Below, in pieces: positions 62,313 to 64,000 of a stretch of DNA of 64,000 nt; the first letter of the stretch is position 1, and each line of letters opens with the position of its first letter. The notes below the pieces were generated by a model, which ran no database searches, was not told where the DNA came from, and saw only the letters and a program-made list of their open reading frames with translations. This DNA comes from Streptomyces hawaiiensis (GTDB taxonomy: Bacteria > Actinomycetota > Actinomycetes > Streptomycetales > Streptomycetaceae). Where the stretch lies: positions 6,820,001 through 6,884,000 of the forward strand of contig NZ_CP021978.1 of NCBI RefSeq assembly GCF_004803895.1, written 5' to 3'. Both the position numbers and the translations under genes were made by a program.

Positions 62313-63248
62313 TTAGAAGTACCCCTCGCGCTTGCGGTCTTCCATCGCGGCCTCGGACATCTTGTCGTCGGCGCGGGTGGCGCCCCGCTCGGTGAGCCGG
62401 GAGGCGGCGATCTCCACGATCACCTTCTCGATGGTGTCGGCGTCGGAGTCCACCGCGCCGGTGCAGGACATGTCACCCACGGTCCGGTAGCGCACGAGCC
62501 GCTTCTCGACGGTCTCGCCGTCCTTCGGCCCGCCCCACTCGCCGGCGGTCAGCCACATGCCGCTGCGGGAGAACACCTCGCGCTCGTGCGCGTAGTAGAT
62601 CTGCGGCAGCTCGATGCCCTCGCGGGCGATGTACTGCCACACGTCCAGCTCGGTCCAGTTGGACAGCGGGAACACGCGGACGTGTTCGCCGGGCGCGTGC
62701 CGGCCGTTGTACAGGTTCCACAGCTCCGGGCGCTGGCGGCGCGGGTCCCACTGGGAGAACTCGTCGCGCAGGGAGAACACCCGCTCCTTGGCCCGGGCCT
62801 TCTCCTCGTCGCGGCGGCCGCCGCCGAAGACGGCGTCGAACTTCTCCGCCTGGATCTTCTCGGTCAGCGGCAGCGTCTGCAGCGGGTTGCGGGTGCCGTC
62901 CGGGCGCTCCTTGAGGACACCGCGGTCGATGTAGTCCTGCACGGAGGCCACGTGCAGCCGCAGCCCGTGCTTCTCCACCGTGCGGTCGCGGTACTCGAGG
63001 ACCTCGGGGAAGTTGTGCCCGGTGTCCACGTGCAGCAGCGAGAACGGCACCGACGCCGGGCGGAACGCCTTCAGCGCCAGGTGCAGCATGACGATGGAGT
63101 CCTTGCCGCCGGAGAAGAGGATCACCGGCCGCTCGAACTCGCCCGCCACCTCGCGGAAGATGTGCACCGCCTCGGACTCGAGGGCGTCGAGGTGCGACAG
63201 CGCGTACGGGCTGCCGGTCTCCTCGGAAACGGTGGCGACGGTCGTCAT
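62313..63248 (-). CDS. cysD: Sulfate adenylyltransferase subunit 2
   Basis: A 311-residue adenylyltransferase making APS from ATP and sulfate. The PP-loop ILFSGGKDSIVMLHLALKAF, the LLHVDTGHNFPEVLEYRD region and the FDAVFGGGRRDEEKARAKER segment are typical. ATG 63248 overlaps the cysC stop by 4 nt. With CysN it forms the heterodimer; CysC then phosphorylates APS. Confidence 0.96.
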   Translation of the reverse strand: MTTVATVSEETGSPYALSHLDALESEAVHIFREVAGEFERPVILFSGGKDSIVMLHLALKAFRPASVPFSLLHVDTGHNFPEVLEYRDRTVEKHGLRLHVASVQDYIDRGVLKERPDGTRNPLQTLPLTEKIQAEKFDAVFGGGRRDEEKARAKERVFSLRDEFSQWDPRRQRPELWNLYNGRHAPGEHVRVFPLSNWTELDVWQYIAREGIELPQIYYAHEREVFSRSGMWLTAGEWGGPKDGETVEKRLVRYRTVGDMSCTGAVDSDADTIEKVIVEIAASRLTERGATRADDKMSEAAMEDRKREGYF

Positions 63249-63808
63249 GCCAGTCCCCTTTCGGTCAGCAGGGCGTACACGCAAGCCGCGGACTCCTGCA
63301 CGGTCTGGTTCTGCGACTCGATGCGCAGGTCGGGCGACTCGGGTGCCTCGTACGGGTCGTCGACCCCGGTCAGCCCGGTCAGTTCGCCCGCGGCCTGCTT
63401 GGCGTACAGGCCCTTCACGTCACGCTCGCTGCACACCTCGACGGGCGTCGCGACATGCACCTCGACATACCCGGTGCCGTTGGCCTGGTGGCGCTTGCGC
63501 ACCGCCTCCCGGCTGTCCTGGTACGGCGCGATGACCGGGACGAGGGCGAGCACGCCGTTGCGGGCGAGCAGTTCGGCGACGAAGCCGATGCGCTGCACGT
63601 TGGTGTGCCGGTCCTCGCGGCTGAAGCCGAGCCCCGCCGAGAGGAACTCGCGGATCTCGTCGCCGTCGAGCACCTCGACCCGGTGGCCCTCCTCGCGGAG
63701 CCGGCCGGCCAGTTCGTGGGCGATCGTGGTCTTGCCGGCGCTCGGCAGACCCGTGAGCCAGACGGTGGCTCCGGTCGTCACGTCACTCTCCTGAATCGTC
63801 GTCGTCAT
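63245..63808 (-). CDS. cysC: Adenylyl-sulfate (APS) kinase
   Basis: A 187-residue kinase converting APS to PAPS with ATP. P-loop WLTGLPSAGKTTIAHELAGR, LDGDEIREFLSAGLGFSRED (APS site), and VEVHVATPVEVCSERDVKGL. The DDPYEAPESPDL element near the end is the family lid. ATG 63808 shares 4 nt (ATGA) with the cysH stop, so translation is coupled; an ATG five codons earlier lies inside cysH and is less likely. Confidence 0.95.
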   Translation of the reverse strand: MTTTIQESDVTTGATVWLTGLPSAGKTTIAHELAGRLREEGHRVEVLDGDEIREFLSAGLGFSREDRHTNVQRIGFVAELLARNGVLALVPVIAPYQDSREAVRKRHQANGTGYVEVHVATPVEVCSERDVKGLYAKQAAGELTGLTGVDDPYEAPESPDLRIESQNQTVQESAACVYALLTERGLA

Positions 63809-64000
63809 CCGTGCAGCCCGCACTCGGTCTTGCTGCGGCCCGCCCAGCGGCCGGCGCGCGCGTCCTCGCCCTGAAGGACGCGACGGGTGCAGGGGGCGCA
63901 GCCGACGGAGGCGTAGCCGTCCGTCAGCAGCGGGTTCGTCAGGACACCGTGCTCCGTGACGTACGCGTCCACGTCGTCCTGGGTCCAGCGGGCGATCGGC
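63805..64000 (-). CDS. cysH: PAPS/APS reductase, C-terminal part (cut by window edge)
   Basis: Only the last 64 residues are inside the window. The minus strand reads PIARWTQDDVDAYVTEHGVL, then YASVGCAPCTRRVLQGEDAR and GRWAGRSKTECGLHG with a stop at 63805-63807. The C-x-x-C (GCAPC) and the ECGLH catalytic cysteine motif identify a CysH reductase. The C-x-x-C suggests an iron-sulfur APS-reductase type, although CysC encoded next to it makes PAPS. The upstream part is outside the window. Confidence 0.9.
   Translation of the reverse strand, partial: PIARWTQDDVDAYVTEHGVLTNPLLTDGYASVGCAPCTRRVLQGEDARAGRWAGRSKTECGLHG

Overview
The window is very GC-rich, and its gene content points to Streptomyces. 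Markers are a conservon (cvnA-cvnB-cvnC), a CprB-type gamma-butyrolactone receptor homologue close to a geosmin synthase, the treZ/treY/treX set, a SAV_2148-family protein, and an rRNA methyltransferase next to a macrolide glycosyltransferase as in the lrm-mgt pair known from S. lividans. I see no rRNA, tRNA, CRISPR array or complete insertion sequence. All assignments were made by reading; no database search was run.

1-10.4 kb: the start of a conservon on the minus strand (window edge cuts cvnC), a sugar-type binding lipoprotein, an ArsR regulator overlapping a stand-alone N-terminal piece of a P-type ATPase, a decayed LytR-CpsA-Psr gene whose 5' end is replaced by a TatA-like gene, a DUF6230/DUF6114 pair, a small secreted protein and a membrane-anchored AA10 lytic polysaccharide monooxygenase. 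10.7-21.7 kb: secreted subtilase, cprB, a DUF89 protein, geosmin synthase, a PDZ protein, a phosphoesterase, an M24 peptidase, an APH-fold protein without catalytic residues and a lipoprotein. 21.7-32 kb: the trehalose-from-glycogen genes treZ, treY and treX, interrupted by a DUF1707-FHA protein, two tail-to-tail M14 carboxypeptidase-like paralogues and a broken lpd 3' end. 32-40.7 kb: a secreted protein, a copper-amine-oxidase-like protein, a SAV_2148-family protein, a DnaQ-like exonuclease, an APH kinase and a sugar ABC importer without ATPase.

40.7-57.0 kb is the most accessory stretch. It opens with a leader-peptide-controlled Erm methyltransferase and a macrolide glycosyltransferase. It then carries two different caspase-like modules: a small EACC1-type protein coupled to a caspase with three membrane helices (44.6-46.8 kb), and a 1318-residue caspase-STAND ATPase-WD40 protein coupled to an alpha/beta hydrolase (52.3-57.0 kb). 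Between and around them are an M43 metalloprotease without signal peptide, an MMPL exporter, a DUF1697/DUF4440 pair, a transglutaminase-like protein and a lone GvpF/L protein. The two caspase modules resemble bacterial conflict (abortive or immune-like) systems and are the best candidates for an undescribed system.

57.2-64 kb: a minus-strand sulfur assimilation operon, cysH (cut by the edge)-cysC-cysD-cysN-ssuA-ssuB-ssuC-cbiX/sirB-like, with tightly spaced or overlapping genes. It imports organosulfur compounds, activates sulfate and supplies a sirohydrochlorin chelatase for sulfite reductase.
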